Assembly: GCA_023053575.1 (NCBI GenBank)
Contig: JAKZAP010000016.1
Span: 16,820,030-16,884,029 of the forward strand
DNA from: Branchinecta lynchi
Taxonomy: Eukaryota > Arthropoda > Branchiopoda > Anostraca > Branchinectidae
Reading direction: 5' to 3'
Length of the DNA stretch: 64,000 nt
Each line of letters begins with the position of its first letter. Positions within the stretch are counted from its first letter, which is position 1. This document shows positions 1 through 12,200 of this stretch, piece after piece. The notes under the pieces were generated by a model. The model was not told the DNA's origin. It worked only from the letters and a program-made list of their open reading frames with translations, and searched no databases. The translations under genes and the position numbers were made by a program.

Positions 1-135
1 TGCTAATAGTAGCACATATTAGAATGCAGTAACACGGTAGCCTTGAAGTAGAAGCATGTAGTAGCATCGTTAGTACTGCATGTAACTTTTTCGTACTACT
101 TCATAGTACTATTTTGAGAAAAAAATTTCATCGGA
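1..135 (+). mobile_element. TAGTAG MITE copy 1 (cut by window edge)
   Basis: Matches the right part of the copies at 29936 and 60288 (CACGGTAGCCTTGAAGTAGA) and ends AAATTTCATCGG. Confidence 0.75.
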
Positions 136-170
136 TACATTGATTACAGGCTGTAAACAGAACAACTTAC

Positions 171-272
171 TGAACAAGGTAGTCCCCCATCCCGCTGTAA
201 CGGCTTTTTTTCCTAGAAGATCTCGATTTCTCAGTTCATCCTGCCATGGCAAGCATACCGGTCGAATATAAT
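171..272 (-). CDS. CLIP-SP exon 6: PVCLP / AGWG segment
   Basis: It encodes [20 protein letters not shown] followed by [14 protein letters not shown]. The PVCLP Cys pairs with the linker Cys of exon 3 (SCGI) in this family, and TAGWG is the conserved strand after it. Acceptor TTCTTTCAG, donor TTCA/GTAAGT; 102 nt, phase 1 to phase 1. The gene continues beyond base 1. Confidence 0.9.
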
Positions 273-3200
273 CTGAAAGAATTTCAAAATTAAAAACTTG
301 GAACGTCTGTTGATCTAATGGATACAAATCTTTAGCTTTCACCTCAGAGAAACAATAAAGCAATTACAAACTTGAATCACATTAAAAAAATCCAGTCATT
401 CAAAGTCAACTCAATAAAAACATAAAATGAAAATCTATGTATTCACTTTAATTTCAGGAAATCCCTTTCCCCCCGAAATCCCCCCACCCTCCAGTGTGGC
501 CAAAAGATTAGTAGCCGCAGCGACAACTGGGAACCACCTACCTGTGAACCGCCACACAGCCACGACAACATCTGGCCACACTGATAGATAACCTTGCCAC
601 ATTGACAATCTGACACACAGACAACTTGCCAAAATTTGAAATCTCGTCGCATCTCTAGCTTAAAGTACTTTATTCAGTTACTATTTTAAAAAAATTGTTT
701 AACAAAGTTGTTTTAAAGAAAAGTGTGTAACTTAAAGCATAACTGAAACCTCATACTACTCCTTCTACATAACAAGCACCATCACTAGTCAGACTTTTCC
801 TTTCACAATTTCTTCAATCTCCTTGTTCTCTAGCCAAATCTTCATTTCCCATGGATAGTCTTTTCATAGTCAAGCCCCCCTAACATCGTTTGTAACTTGC
901 AACTCCGCCGGAATCGTCATTTATTATATTGCTTCAACTGCCAACCTGAGCCTCGTTTTTGTTGCAAAAGTGCTGCCGCATCGCTGCTGCAGCACTTCTT
1001 TGCTTTTGCATAATATGCGTGTTTGGATTCACTTTCTTCATGGTTGAAGCGGCAGCACTGCAGCATCTTGCAGGGAAGCACGGACTTGGTCAGGGAGCAA
1101 GTCCGTGATTCTCGCGCTGCCGTCTTCCTCGGAAGCGCTGCAGTGCAATAACGGATGTAGAAAGAATCAGTGCGGAATCGGCCGAGAAGTGGACCTGCAG
1201 CATGCAACAAAAACGAGGCTCAGAGAAACAGTTAGTTGTAATTGTTGATCAAGGTTGCCCGCAATACTTTGTGTACTTTCACAGTGGTGAAGAAAATTAA
1301 TTCATCGCAGTCGACCTGTTATTTATTTCTTCTTCTTGGAAATTTGGAACGGAAATCAGCAACTACAGTGCTCCGGTCAATTTGCAATTAGCTTTTGTAC
1401 TGAACCACTGGCTGCTATGCATTTATTTCTACTGCGACAAAAGATTATTATTACGAGATTAAAACTGCAAGAATTTGAAGAAGATCCATATTCTCTTGGG
1501 ACTTTTACTGTAGTTTTTTATATATAGAATACTATTTTTGAGGCAAATTGTCCATGTGGTCAGTTGACTGTGTGGCGAAATGACATTGTGGAGAGTCTGC
1601 TCTGTGGTGAACTGTCAGTACTGTCGCTCTGACAAGTTATCGGTGAGGTGATTTTTCAAGTTATCTCTGTGGCAACTTGTTCTTTAATGGCGAGTTGTCA
1701 TGAAATCATACACTTAGAGCGTGTTCCATCCTACTTACCGTAGTTACTACGCATGACGTCACGAATTCTGGCTTTTTCCCGTCAAGGCTGGAACGATTTT
1801 TGTATTTTCCAGCAGAATATCATACCACGGTCGAATCCGATGAATTACATTATAGAGATCCCTAGTTACTACACTTACTACGCTCCCGTGTGTGGTAAGC
1901 AAATAGTTACTATTAGTTACTATTTCGAGAAGGTTGGATCGGTCAGCGTAGTAACTATTGGTGAGGCGGGAACGAAAATAGTAACTAATAGTTATTATTT
2001 GTAGAAGGGTCGAACACGTTCTTGATGCCTGTATTTTGGGCCGGCGTGGAAACGAAACATAGTTACAGGCATCGATTTGCTTTTTGTGCATTGCAACTAA
2101 TTCGAGTAAAGAAGTAAGAATGACTTGATTACGCGGTGATGTTTATAACTCGCTAATACGCTTCTATGAACTGGTGAGTCATTTTGTTCATAGAAAGACT
2201 CCAGTTCATTGAGTCGCTTCAACATGTTAAAGACTGAAACGGGATGATGATGGTGAGTCTGCAGTTCCCAACAAGAAGAACTTAACTATGTTTGCAGTCT
2301 CCTACTACAGAGCTGTAGGGCCAAATTCTGTCGTAATAAGGTTGTTGCTGAATTTTATTTTCTACTTTCAGGTATTAGATATTACCAAACAAAAATAAAA
2401 AAATAATATTTCTCGATAGTTGCGTTTTTGCTGATACCATGGTATCGTTTACCACGGTAAATGGATCTGCAATTAGTCGTTTTTGCAGTTATCGCGGTAT
2501 CTGATAGACGGTGCTCTGCAAAAACGACTATTGCCGAAACTGTACTTTTGGAAGTCATCCCAAAAGAAAAACAGATATCCAGTTACATCACAATGTGCTA
2601 AACTTCTTTCTCATCAATCTGACAGAATTTGATGAAAGTGAGATGACTTTTCAGATACCACGACCAGTTACTAAGGTCGGACCGTAGTATCTGAATATCT
2701 GATACCACGATAACTAGCCAGATACCACGATAGCTGCAAAAAATGCTTTTTGACCGTGGTATCAGATACCACGATAGCTGCAAAAACCGCAACTGATCTT
2801 TCTCCATGTCTTAACTTGTTCGTCCAGTGTGTGCACGTGCTCAGAAATCTCTGGGAAACAAAATTTGTCGCTAAAAACGTCAAGAAAATAAAGAAGCAAA
2901 TGTAAGACGAGAACAAAAAAAACACGTAGGGTACCTGTAAACGGAACTTTCCTCATCAGTTCCAAAATGGCAATGTCATTTTTCGATAGTTTCTTCCTGA
3001 CGTATTCTGGGTGAATTATTTTCCGCTTAATATCAACTTGGACCCATGGTGTTATATTTTCCTTCTGGAAACCAGCATCAGATTGAGGCAAATAGTGAGC
3101 ACCTAGTCTGACGGACTTCCTGAAACAAAGAACGAAAATAACGTCAAGCATCCTTGTTTAATGTGGCGCAGCTTCTCGATGGAACACCACGGAACGAGGC

Positions 3201-6200
3201 TTCACCTTCCAGATTTTTCTTCCGGATTCCAAACAGCCATTTTCGTCGAGACTGAGCTGGAACGTGAAGCCAGGCCAAAAACGTCTGGAAGTCCGGGGTG
3301 TTTGACACCCCAATCCCGGATGTCTGGAAGGTACCATAGAGGCAATCCATTCGAGAGACAGAACAAATATGCAAATGCAAGAAGGAAAGGGAAAGTGATT
3401 GACAGTTGTGACTGGGATGCAAGAAGATATTTGAAATGCGAAGGGGACATCTAGGAAATGTTGAAGAATAGCAAAATTGGATATCTTCATTTTGGTAGGG
3501 TTGGCTTGACTATGCGGAAGCCCCGGACGTCTGGTAATCTGGAAGGTGAGGAACTGTGGTGACCGACTGAAGATAAAACGTTCATGGTTTGTTTGCCCTT
3601 TGCAATATGCTCTGTTGACAAGGGGATGAAATATCATGGCTCAATACTTCCAGCTAAAAGATTAGAGAAAAGAGGAAAAATTTGGATTTGGGAGGCGAGA
3701 AACGATGGAAGAAGAGGATTTGGCTCATTTTCTGAGAAATAAAAATTCTGCTGGCCTTTGCCGGCTTGAGACTTTTCTCTGGCAGGGCTGTTAATCAGCG
3801 GGAACAGTTTTTGGAGTAAGGATTAGTTCCTTTTTATGTTTAGACTGAGTTTTTGGATGTTACTTTATCTTTCCAGCATTGCCCAAAAGTTAATTCATTC
3901 ATTCACGTTCCATTAGCTTGACGTGAAATAATGAACTAGTAAAACTAATTTAGCAAGAAACTCTTTTAATTAGGTTAATGGATCCTGTCCCCACGTTTCC
4001 GCCTTTAGACTAAGGAGGGGAGGTTGAGTTCCCTAAGCCGTTCACTGTAGGACTTGTATTCCACACCGACGAGCATGTTTTCCATACCGACTTAGTGGCC
4101 CTTCGTTGGATTTGTTCAAGAATTGCCTTTTCCTTTTGAATGGGGGGGTCGCCAGTATGGTCCTCACCTCCAATCTGGGTCTTCCTAATCCTTTGTAGAG
4201 CTTGGTGATTACGTGTTTATTTCTGTTGGTAATGCTGTGTTATACTGAATTGGAAATACACAACAAGAGATTGTAAAAATAACAGAACTGAACATGCACA
4301 CACTTAACCACGCCCATTTTAATATTTTATTTTGTCTTTGTCGTATACCTCATCGTTTTTCTGGGCATCTTAAGGTTTGTCGAGTACGCGCAGTTTTCTC
4401 TGTTGTTATTGTGTCGGAATATGTATTTTTTTTGTTTTTTTCTTCGCTGAAGACGGTTACCGGAAGTGCAGCCGAAGTGTCAGAACTTACATTCATCCCT
4501 CGCATAGCACTTTAGAGGTATAAGTAGCTGATCCAAAAAAAATCCGGAAATCTTGTTTACATTCTTGTAAAACTTGTAGTCAGTCGTTCTTAAAATAAAG
4601 TACAAGAAATAAAATATTTTCAAATAATACTTACAATAAGTCTTGTCCCTCTGACGTACAATGAGCTGCCGTTAGAACATGTCGGTCTGTTATCAAAGCT
4701 CCTCCACATCCGAAGAAGAGGGATCCATCTGGAATAATGTAGACAAGTGCTGCCATCCAAGGCCACGACCCTAAATAATAAAACAATCTCAGGTTGAATA
4801 ATGCTTTAATAATTTGAAGAATTTATAATACTGCTATACCAGGGAAACCGAAAACATAGCTGAAGAGAAGATTTAAAGGACACCTGAATGAAGAGTACCA
4901 AATATCATCCCTATCTGTATGACGTCCGTTAACATTGCCTGCAGAAAACCCAATCCAAATACGAAATACCGTTTCCAAGCTATGATTTTTGCTCCATTTT
5001 GCATCTGTCCTTATTTCAGTACCGATCAACTTTAGAAATGAACAAATGTCTGCAATGAACCCTTCTTCTGGAATATTTTTTAACCAGATAGCCCAAACGT
5101 ATATCTAGAAGAAATTCCAATACGATCTGGCCAGCGCTGTACAAGATTTGAATGAATTGCGCTTTTTGTCTTGGACTCTGCATGTGCAAACCTCCGGAAA
5201 CAATCATCCCTATTTTGAAAACGTCACGCTCAGGAGAAGAATGCTCTCCGTGTCCATGTCTGTAAATGCATTCTCCATGGTGTGTTCAAGTATGGTTTCA
5301 TTGTTCAGGTGTCCTTTAATAACAAGAAAATCATCACATTAGAAACACATCGACGAGAGAGATAGAGTGCGGGAGCAAAAGTTTATTGTTGGCACATTTA
5401 TTTTCGGGGTCGACTAAATAGCGTAGGAGGCATGAGTGCTAAAAAGAGGCACGAAAACTAAAAGGGCCCTTTCAGGCTTCAGAGTGAGGGCAGGAACAAT
5501 GCGTGCCTTCTTTTAGGCTCCAGAGTTACGAACTCTCACTTACTTGTCTACATCTACTACTTGCTCATCTCTTTTATTGCTCGTACCTCCTGCGTCTGTG
5601 CCTGTTTATAGTCGATCCCTTTATTTTCTGACAAGGGTGGAAAAGATAAAATAAGCGAAATTCGTGTTGGATCCTCAGACTTCGCTAATTTTAAATCTTG
5701 CTTTATAAACAAAAACAAGGCATTCATCGATTTTTCAATGATGGTGCCGGAAAATTTAAGGTTTTATGACTATGAAAAGTCACTAAAATGGTTACCGCAC
5801 CTTCTATGGGGCAGTTTTCCAGAATAGTTTGGTAATGCCGTCTGCATGATCTCCCTTGAACTTTGATGTATATATCTGGAATAATCCGGTTTGTCGAGTG
5901 ACTAGCAGTATTATTCAAAACATGTTTGACCAGTTTCATTTTCTTTTTCTTAGTTCTAACAACTCATTTGGCACTTTATGGTTTAAGGACAGCACATAGC
6001 GAACTCTCAAATATTAAAGTTTTGGTGGAATGTTATACCCCAGCCCCGTGAGGCTGCGCGTGTTCGGACCACTCCCAGTCAGGGGCGTCCCGAGGGGGGG
6101 GGGGGGGCGGGGGGAAGGGGGGCTCCTCCCTTATTTTCTGGACATTCCGTCAAATTTTCACCGAATGTTAAAAAATTCTGTCGAAACTGGCATTGCGGCG

Positions 6201-9200
6201 AAGCCGTGATGTTATACACTTTTCATAAAAATCGTTTTTCCTCGCATTTCCAGATTGGGTGATTTAACGTGTTTATTGGCCTCTTTTCTGTATTGAATTT
6301 GCTAATTCATCCAGCTTTTGTTCAGTCCGCATCGATTTAACAGCATTCGGTCCGTCCCTTCCTAGATTCGGTGATTTAACCAGTTTATTTGATCTCATTC
6401 AAGACGCTGAATCCATATATGATAATTCTTTTTTACCCGGACATATAGTTCGCCCAGAATCCGGCTAAAACCGAAAAATTTGTTATAAGTTAAATTTGAT
6501 ATGAAGTTGATTAGATGTTCGATATAGGAGTAAGGAGATATGTTGAATTTGTTTTTGAGCATTTTTTTTTTCGCCGGATAGTTCCTGACAGTTCCAGAAT
6601 TCCGCAAAACCAGAAAATTGGCACGAGTAATGCAGGAAGTTTCGATGGGTTACTTCAAAATAGATATGACTTGTAGGGGTAGAAGCACATGCTGAATCCA
6701 CATCTGAACTTGGTTTTCTCAAATCTACCAGTTATTGTACTTTCTTTTGAAAATGTAAGAAAAATGATTTTTTTTTAAGTTTCGAAGGTGTGGAAAATAA
6801 AAATATTTAACTGTCTGGATCGGATATTAAATTTTTGGGATCCCATCGAAACCTTTGGTCTTGTTTAGTACGAGAATATCGCCTTGGAGATCGTCTTGGA
6901 GAGGACTCCAAGACGATTATGGAGAGCATGTTGGGCTTCGAGAAAAACGAAACAAGGGAAGTAAGGAAATCAGAGAGTCGTCGTTTCGGGAGTTAGAACA
7001 TACAGAATTACTCGGGTCTCTTAATGTTTAACTGAATAGCAAACTTATTCTTGTATCATTTGGTTGAACATCATGAGTTATTTGGATTCTGTCAAGAGAT
7101 TTATTTATTTTCCACTATCTGCTCTAGTAGTGAGGTTCAGAATATCTACGCCTATCCCCACAGCGCAAATTCTACTCTGAATAAAAAAAAAAATCATAAA
7201 TCTTTTTCGTCAAGCATAAGACACAGGTAGTACTACAAATCTGACAGGGAAATTCCACTTTTTGAGAACTGATTATTCGTGAATAGTGGAGCAACGAAAT
7301 GACGCATTTTCATCGGATCTTCAAGCCTCTTTAAGTCAATAAGTGAGGGGTAACAAGACTGTCCCATTTCTGCCCTTTTCAGTTAAACTTTAAAGTTTAA
7401 CTGAAAAGCCAACTTATTTTTGTGTCATTTAATTGAATACACTGAGATATTTCGATTCTGCAAAGGGATTTTCATATTTTTCTACTATCTACTCTAGTTA
7501 TGACGTTCAGAATATCTGCGGCAGTCCCCACAACGTAAATTCTACTATAAAGAGGAAAATTTTAATTTCAGCACAAAGACGGTTTTTCAGTGGGCAGTGG
7601 TGAGATTGGTGAAGATTGCTTAGTGCCTGAACAAAAAAAAAATCATAAGTCTCTCTCGTAAGACATACAACAAAATTACAAACGCATAGAGGTACCACAA
7701 ATAACACGGATATTCCACTATTTGAAAATCGATCATTCATGAATAGCGAAACAACGAAGCAACGCATTTTCAGCGGGTCTTCAAGCCAATTTAAGTGAAT
7801 ACGTGATGGATACTAGATTGTCCCATCCCAGACCTTTTCGGTTACACTTTAAGAATTTAAGGAGTTACTACGGAAATAGTTTGCCATGGCAGTATAGGTT
7901 CGACGGGTCTTTTAATAGAATCAAGGTTATACCTTATACCAGGTTAAGGTTGAAATATTTGACAAGTTTCAAGGGTCTCAGGAGCACGATGCGGACTCCT
8001 CAAGTGGAGTCCTCGGGGAACGGCGAGAATACGCCTGATGTCTGATTTTTTTTTTTCTTCGGAGATGTAATCATTCTTTCGGATGAGGAACAGGAATTTG
8101 ACACTATAATTACTGTATTATTAATTATGTATTAATTGTTAATTATTATAATTAATTACTGTATACTTACTGACGGGAAAGGAATCAAAGAGTTGTTTGG
8201 GAGTGGAACAGCAAAGAATAAAGCAGGGACTAGGAGCAGGGGCGTCCCGATACTTTCTTCATTGGGGGGGGGGGGGGGACGAACCTGGTAAAATTGACCG
8301 AATTGGTACCTGACTGAATTTTCAGTGAATTTATAGCTTTATTTTCATAAAGCTACAACGTAAAATGTTGCGCGTTTTCAGGCTTTTCATCTTCTGTTTT
8401 TGGGATCCCAAAACGTAAGTGGAGGGATACCTATGACATCGCAGAAGTTGTCCGTCTGTCCGTCCGTCCGTCTGTCTGTCTGTCCGTCCGTCCGTCTGTG
8501 CTTGCTATAAATCTCGAAGGGAATGAAATATTTTGATGAAACTTGGTGGGAGGATTCATTGGGTCAAGGGTAAGGTCAAGTTCGTAGATGGGCTCTGTAG
8601 ACCTGCATTTAGGGGTGGGGGAGGTGGTTAAAATTAAGAGACAAACAAAATATTTTTAAACAGCTAATGTGATAGTCGATTATGGTGTAAGAAGGCATGC
8701 TGAGCAAGAGTGTGAAAACCACTTTCTCGCCGGACAATTAGTTCGTCCGGAATCCGGCAAAAACCGGAAAGTTGGTTAAGAGTAAAAGTTTTATTTGAAG
8801 TTGATTAAATGACCGATTTTGGGGTAAGAAGACATGCTGAACACGATGGTGAAAAAAATTTTCTCGTCGAACAAGTAGTTCGTCCGGAATCCGGCAAAAA
8901 CCGGAAAGTTGGTTAAAAGTAAAAGTTTCATTTGATGTTGATTAAATGTTCGATTTAGGGGTGGGAAGACATGTTGAACACGATGGTTAAAGCCATTTTC
9001 TTGCCGGGCAACTAGTTCGCCCGGAATCCGGCCAAAACCGGAAAACTTGTTAAAAGCAAAAGTTTGATTAGATGACAAATTAAGGGGTAAGAAGAGAGGC
9101 CGAGTCTGTATATGACAATAAATTTTTACCCAGACATATAATTAGTCCGCAATCCGGTTGTAGCCGTATTTTTTTTAATTCAAACTTTTATTCAAAGTTG

Positions 9201-12200
9201 AATACCGGTAGATGTTCTTTACAGGGATTTGACGCTGGATTTGTTTCTGAATTTTCTTTTTTTGCTGGACTAGTAGCTTGCTCAGAATTCGGGCGAAACC
9301 GGAAACTTTGCAGAAGTAAAACAGGAAGTCTCGGTCAGTATCGTCAAAATAAATATGGCTTATAAAGGTTTATCTGAACTTGGTTTTCTCTGATGATTAT
9401 CCTGGCGAGGAGTGGATCTGGTGAAGACAAGACCCTATTGTCTGAAAAAAATATTAGGTTTTTGGGATCCCATCGACACCTTTGGTCTTGTTTCTTATGG
9501 ATACACCGACACTAGCCGTTTAACTTTGAAGGACCTCTCCAGTTTTGCCAACAGGACAACAGCACAAGGTCGCTAACGGCTGTACCCAGGATTTATGACT
9601 GTGCCGAAATTTGCGAAAAAATTTTAATCGGCCTTTTTTCTAGCAACATTACAAATACAACTTTTGCTCTTAACAAACTTTCCGGTTTTGGCCGGATTTC
9701 GGGCGGACTACTTGTCCGGCGAGAAAATGGTTTACATGTTAGTGTTCAGCATGTCTTCTTATCTCTTACTCGACTATTTTATTAGCCGTTTAAAAATATT
9801 TTGTTTGCCCCTTAATTTGAACCCCCACTCCTAAATGTAGGGCTACATAGCCCATCTACGAGTTCGACCTATCCCTTCACCCAAAAAATCCTTACACCAA
9901 GTTTCATCAAGATATTTCATTCCCTTCAAGAGTTATCGTGCTCACAGACAGACAGACAGACGGACAACTTTTGTGATATCATAGGTTTCCCTCCACTTAC
10001 GTTCTTGGATCCCAAAAGTTAATTGTAAATCTTTCCCTGATTTTGCTAGGAGGCCTGGAGAAAGGCTTGAAACAGAAACGCCGCTGAGAAAACCAGGTTT
10101 TCGACTAATATTAAAGGAACAGAAAACTTTACTCAAACTTGACTCGGGGAGCTAGCTGACATATCAAGAATGTACCCTGAGTCGATACTGAGAGTAAGAC
10201 AAATTCTCGTTACGGCCATTGCAGTTTCCGGGCAGTTTCCGAGAATTTGACTTTTGAGTTAGTAGAAAAAAAAGCAAAAGGTTTGTCTGGCGGGAGTAGG
10301 AATCGAACGCACGACCTCTTGACTACTATCCCGATACTATGGCCGGAACACGGCCAAAGGCGAGCTTTTACAGTGCAGATGTGCATAATTACAGTGTATA
10401 AGGGGCAAGGGCGTGCCAGCTAGCTTTGGCAACACTAAGGAGGGGGTTCGAGATAACAAAGAAGGGGTTCTTGTCGACAATATGTCCCTGTACCTTTATC
10501 TAAGCCCCCCAAGTCGGTTTGATGGCCGAAAGTTGCGTAGTCAAATTTTTCTGTGCCTTTAAATAGTACTAATGCTGCATGCCTCTGAGTGCCAAGGCGA
10601 CCACCTGAGACCGAACTTCCTTAGAGCACCGAGCCCACCTGACTGTCTCAAATTCCGGCAAAAGAATCAAAATCGTCCAACAGTTTGGGGACAAGGCCAG
10701 GTTCGATCCCGGCGGAAAAATTAAACCGAAGGCGATCCTCTTTCTGTGACTGAAAATCCCGCTCAAATATGCTCCTGACAATTCTTATCCTGCCCCAGAT
10801 CGGCTAAGACCCTTTGCGTTATCAGGCCGTACTGTACCCAATAAAAAAAACAGTAGGCTACTTTAAAATTTACCCTTGCTTACCACAGGACCACGACGCC
10901 GTTAGCTACCCTGAATCACGAAACCCATTGTCCTTGCTATTGAAATTTAAGGGAAACAGATATTTAAAAAAAAAATATATTTTGGTAAATGAAGATCCAG
11001 ACATTCTAGGGGTTATGTACCTATAGTGGATTCCTTGCCCCCGACAATCCTTGTACTCAGGAACTGGGATATACCACATGATCGGGGCAAACTTGGTGGC
11101 GTGACGAGTGGCAACTGCTGTATCGGTTGAGATGGCTGCAGTGGCCTGTTGGGTAGTGGTGGTCTGACGGGTGGCGGTGGACCGGGCTCGTTAAGAGCTG
11201 ATACCTCGCTTAAATCGGGACAACAAACCTACAAAACGAATAGAAAAATAGACATGATAGGGAAAGCAGAGGATAAACGAAGTATAGAAATGCGAGACAA
11301 GCAAGCAAGCGTGCATCGAGAACAAAAAAAGTGCAGTCCAGAAAACGCAATAAAATATTAAGAACGTGTGTGGTAGATGTAAAAACAGTACGAAAAAAGG
11401 ACTAAGAAAGTAAATGTTTGTGTCAGGGCTCGATAGGGTCTATCTCATGATCAGACGAGCAATCCAGGTTCGTTGTTTCAGGTCCAGTTCCATTTATTTC
11501 ACAAGTAAGTAGCAATAAAAGTATCACACAACATAATACTCAGTGTTCGGACAAGTACTTCAAATTTCTACTTAAGTATTAAGTATCAAGGACTTCAGAA
11601 TTACCTGACAACAAATGTACAGAAGCAGTATGTGAGTTTTCTGACTCATCTTCTGGTGCCGATCCGGGAGTTTGCTTTAAGGGGGCACGCACGTCTAAAC
11701 TCGTTATGGCCGATTCAGAGAGGGTTTTGGTCGGTGAACAGGTCAAAGTCAAAGGACTCCTTCTATGCGATGCCTATCTCAGTCTCAGAGGTGATCAGAG
11801 GGAATTGGGTTGTGACGCTGACCCTACATCACAATTTGCATCATGATTATGTTGCTGCTTTTTTGCATCCTTGAAGCGTCTGAAGCAGCAAGCTTGCTAA
11901 TTACTTACCCGTCGAGTAAGAGCGCTTCATAATTCTGATAACAAACGAACGGGAGAGAAAGCGGGTAATTTTCTTGTAACAAGGCTAAAAGTTGCTGTGG
12001 GATCCCGAACCCTAACAAGCATTGGATTTGTAGAGAATCGGCATTGAAATTTGCGATCTTCGCCAGATTCCGCTGACATCACTTCTTTACCCTTTAAGAG
12101 GTCTTCACGGTAATCGTTTGTGTCCTGCGTTTCCGGTCTACCCCAGATTAGGACCTGATTGCCAAACTCGTCTCGTGGCTACACCAACTTTAACAAATCG

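Larger units (their letters stand above)
273..2934. other. Intron 5 of CLIP-SP
   Basis: No coding sequence was recognised. It contains three TIR elements (948-1221, 1717-2021, 2418-2794), described separately. Confidence 0.6.
4771..11020. other. Intron 3 of CLIP-SP, repeat-filled
   Basis: Packed with repeats: a TIR element (4874-5318), hAT-end fragments (6080, 8237), GGGATCCC-family copies, a tandem MITE pair (7023-7852) and tRNA-like sequence (10277-10345). Remaining stretches, such as 5320-6070 and 10350-11020, show nothing clear. A GGTTCGATCCC B-box-like string lies near 10703. Confidence 0.6.

Noticed and set aside
3158..3637. 159-codon open frame on the minus strand
   Set aside because: No domain, repetitive CGTCTGGAAG text, and it lies in an intron of a well-supported gene.
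5798..5939. Minus-strand open stretch reading [20 protein letters not shown] then CPIEG, with a donor in phase 1
   Set aside because: It first looked like the exon before the His exon. The 11228-11021 exon supplies VCCP and STR-IVGG with exact phases, so this one is not needed. Probably chance, or an unused relic.
10277..10345. Functional tRNA gene
   Set aside because: The T stem is mismatched and there is no matching 5' acceptor strand; tRNA-derived repeat is the better reading.
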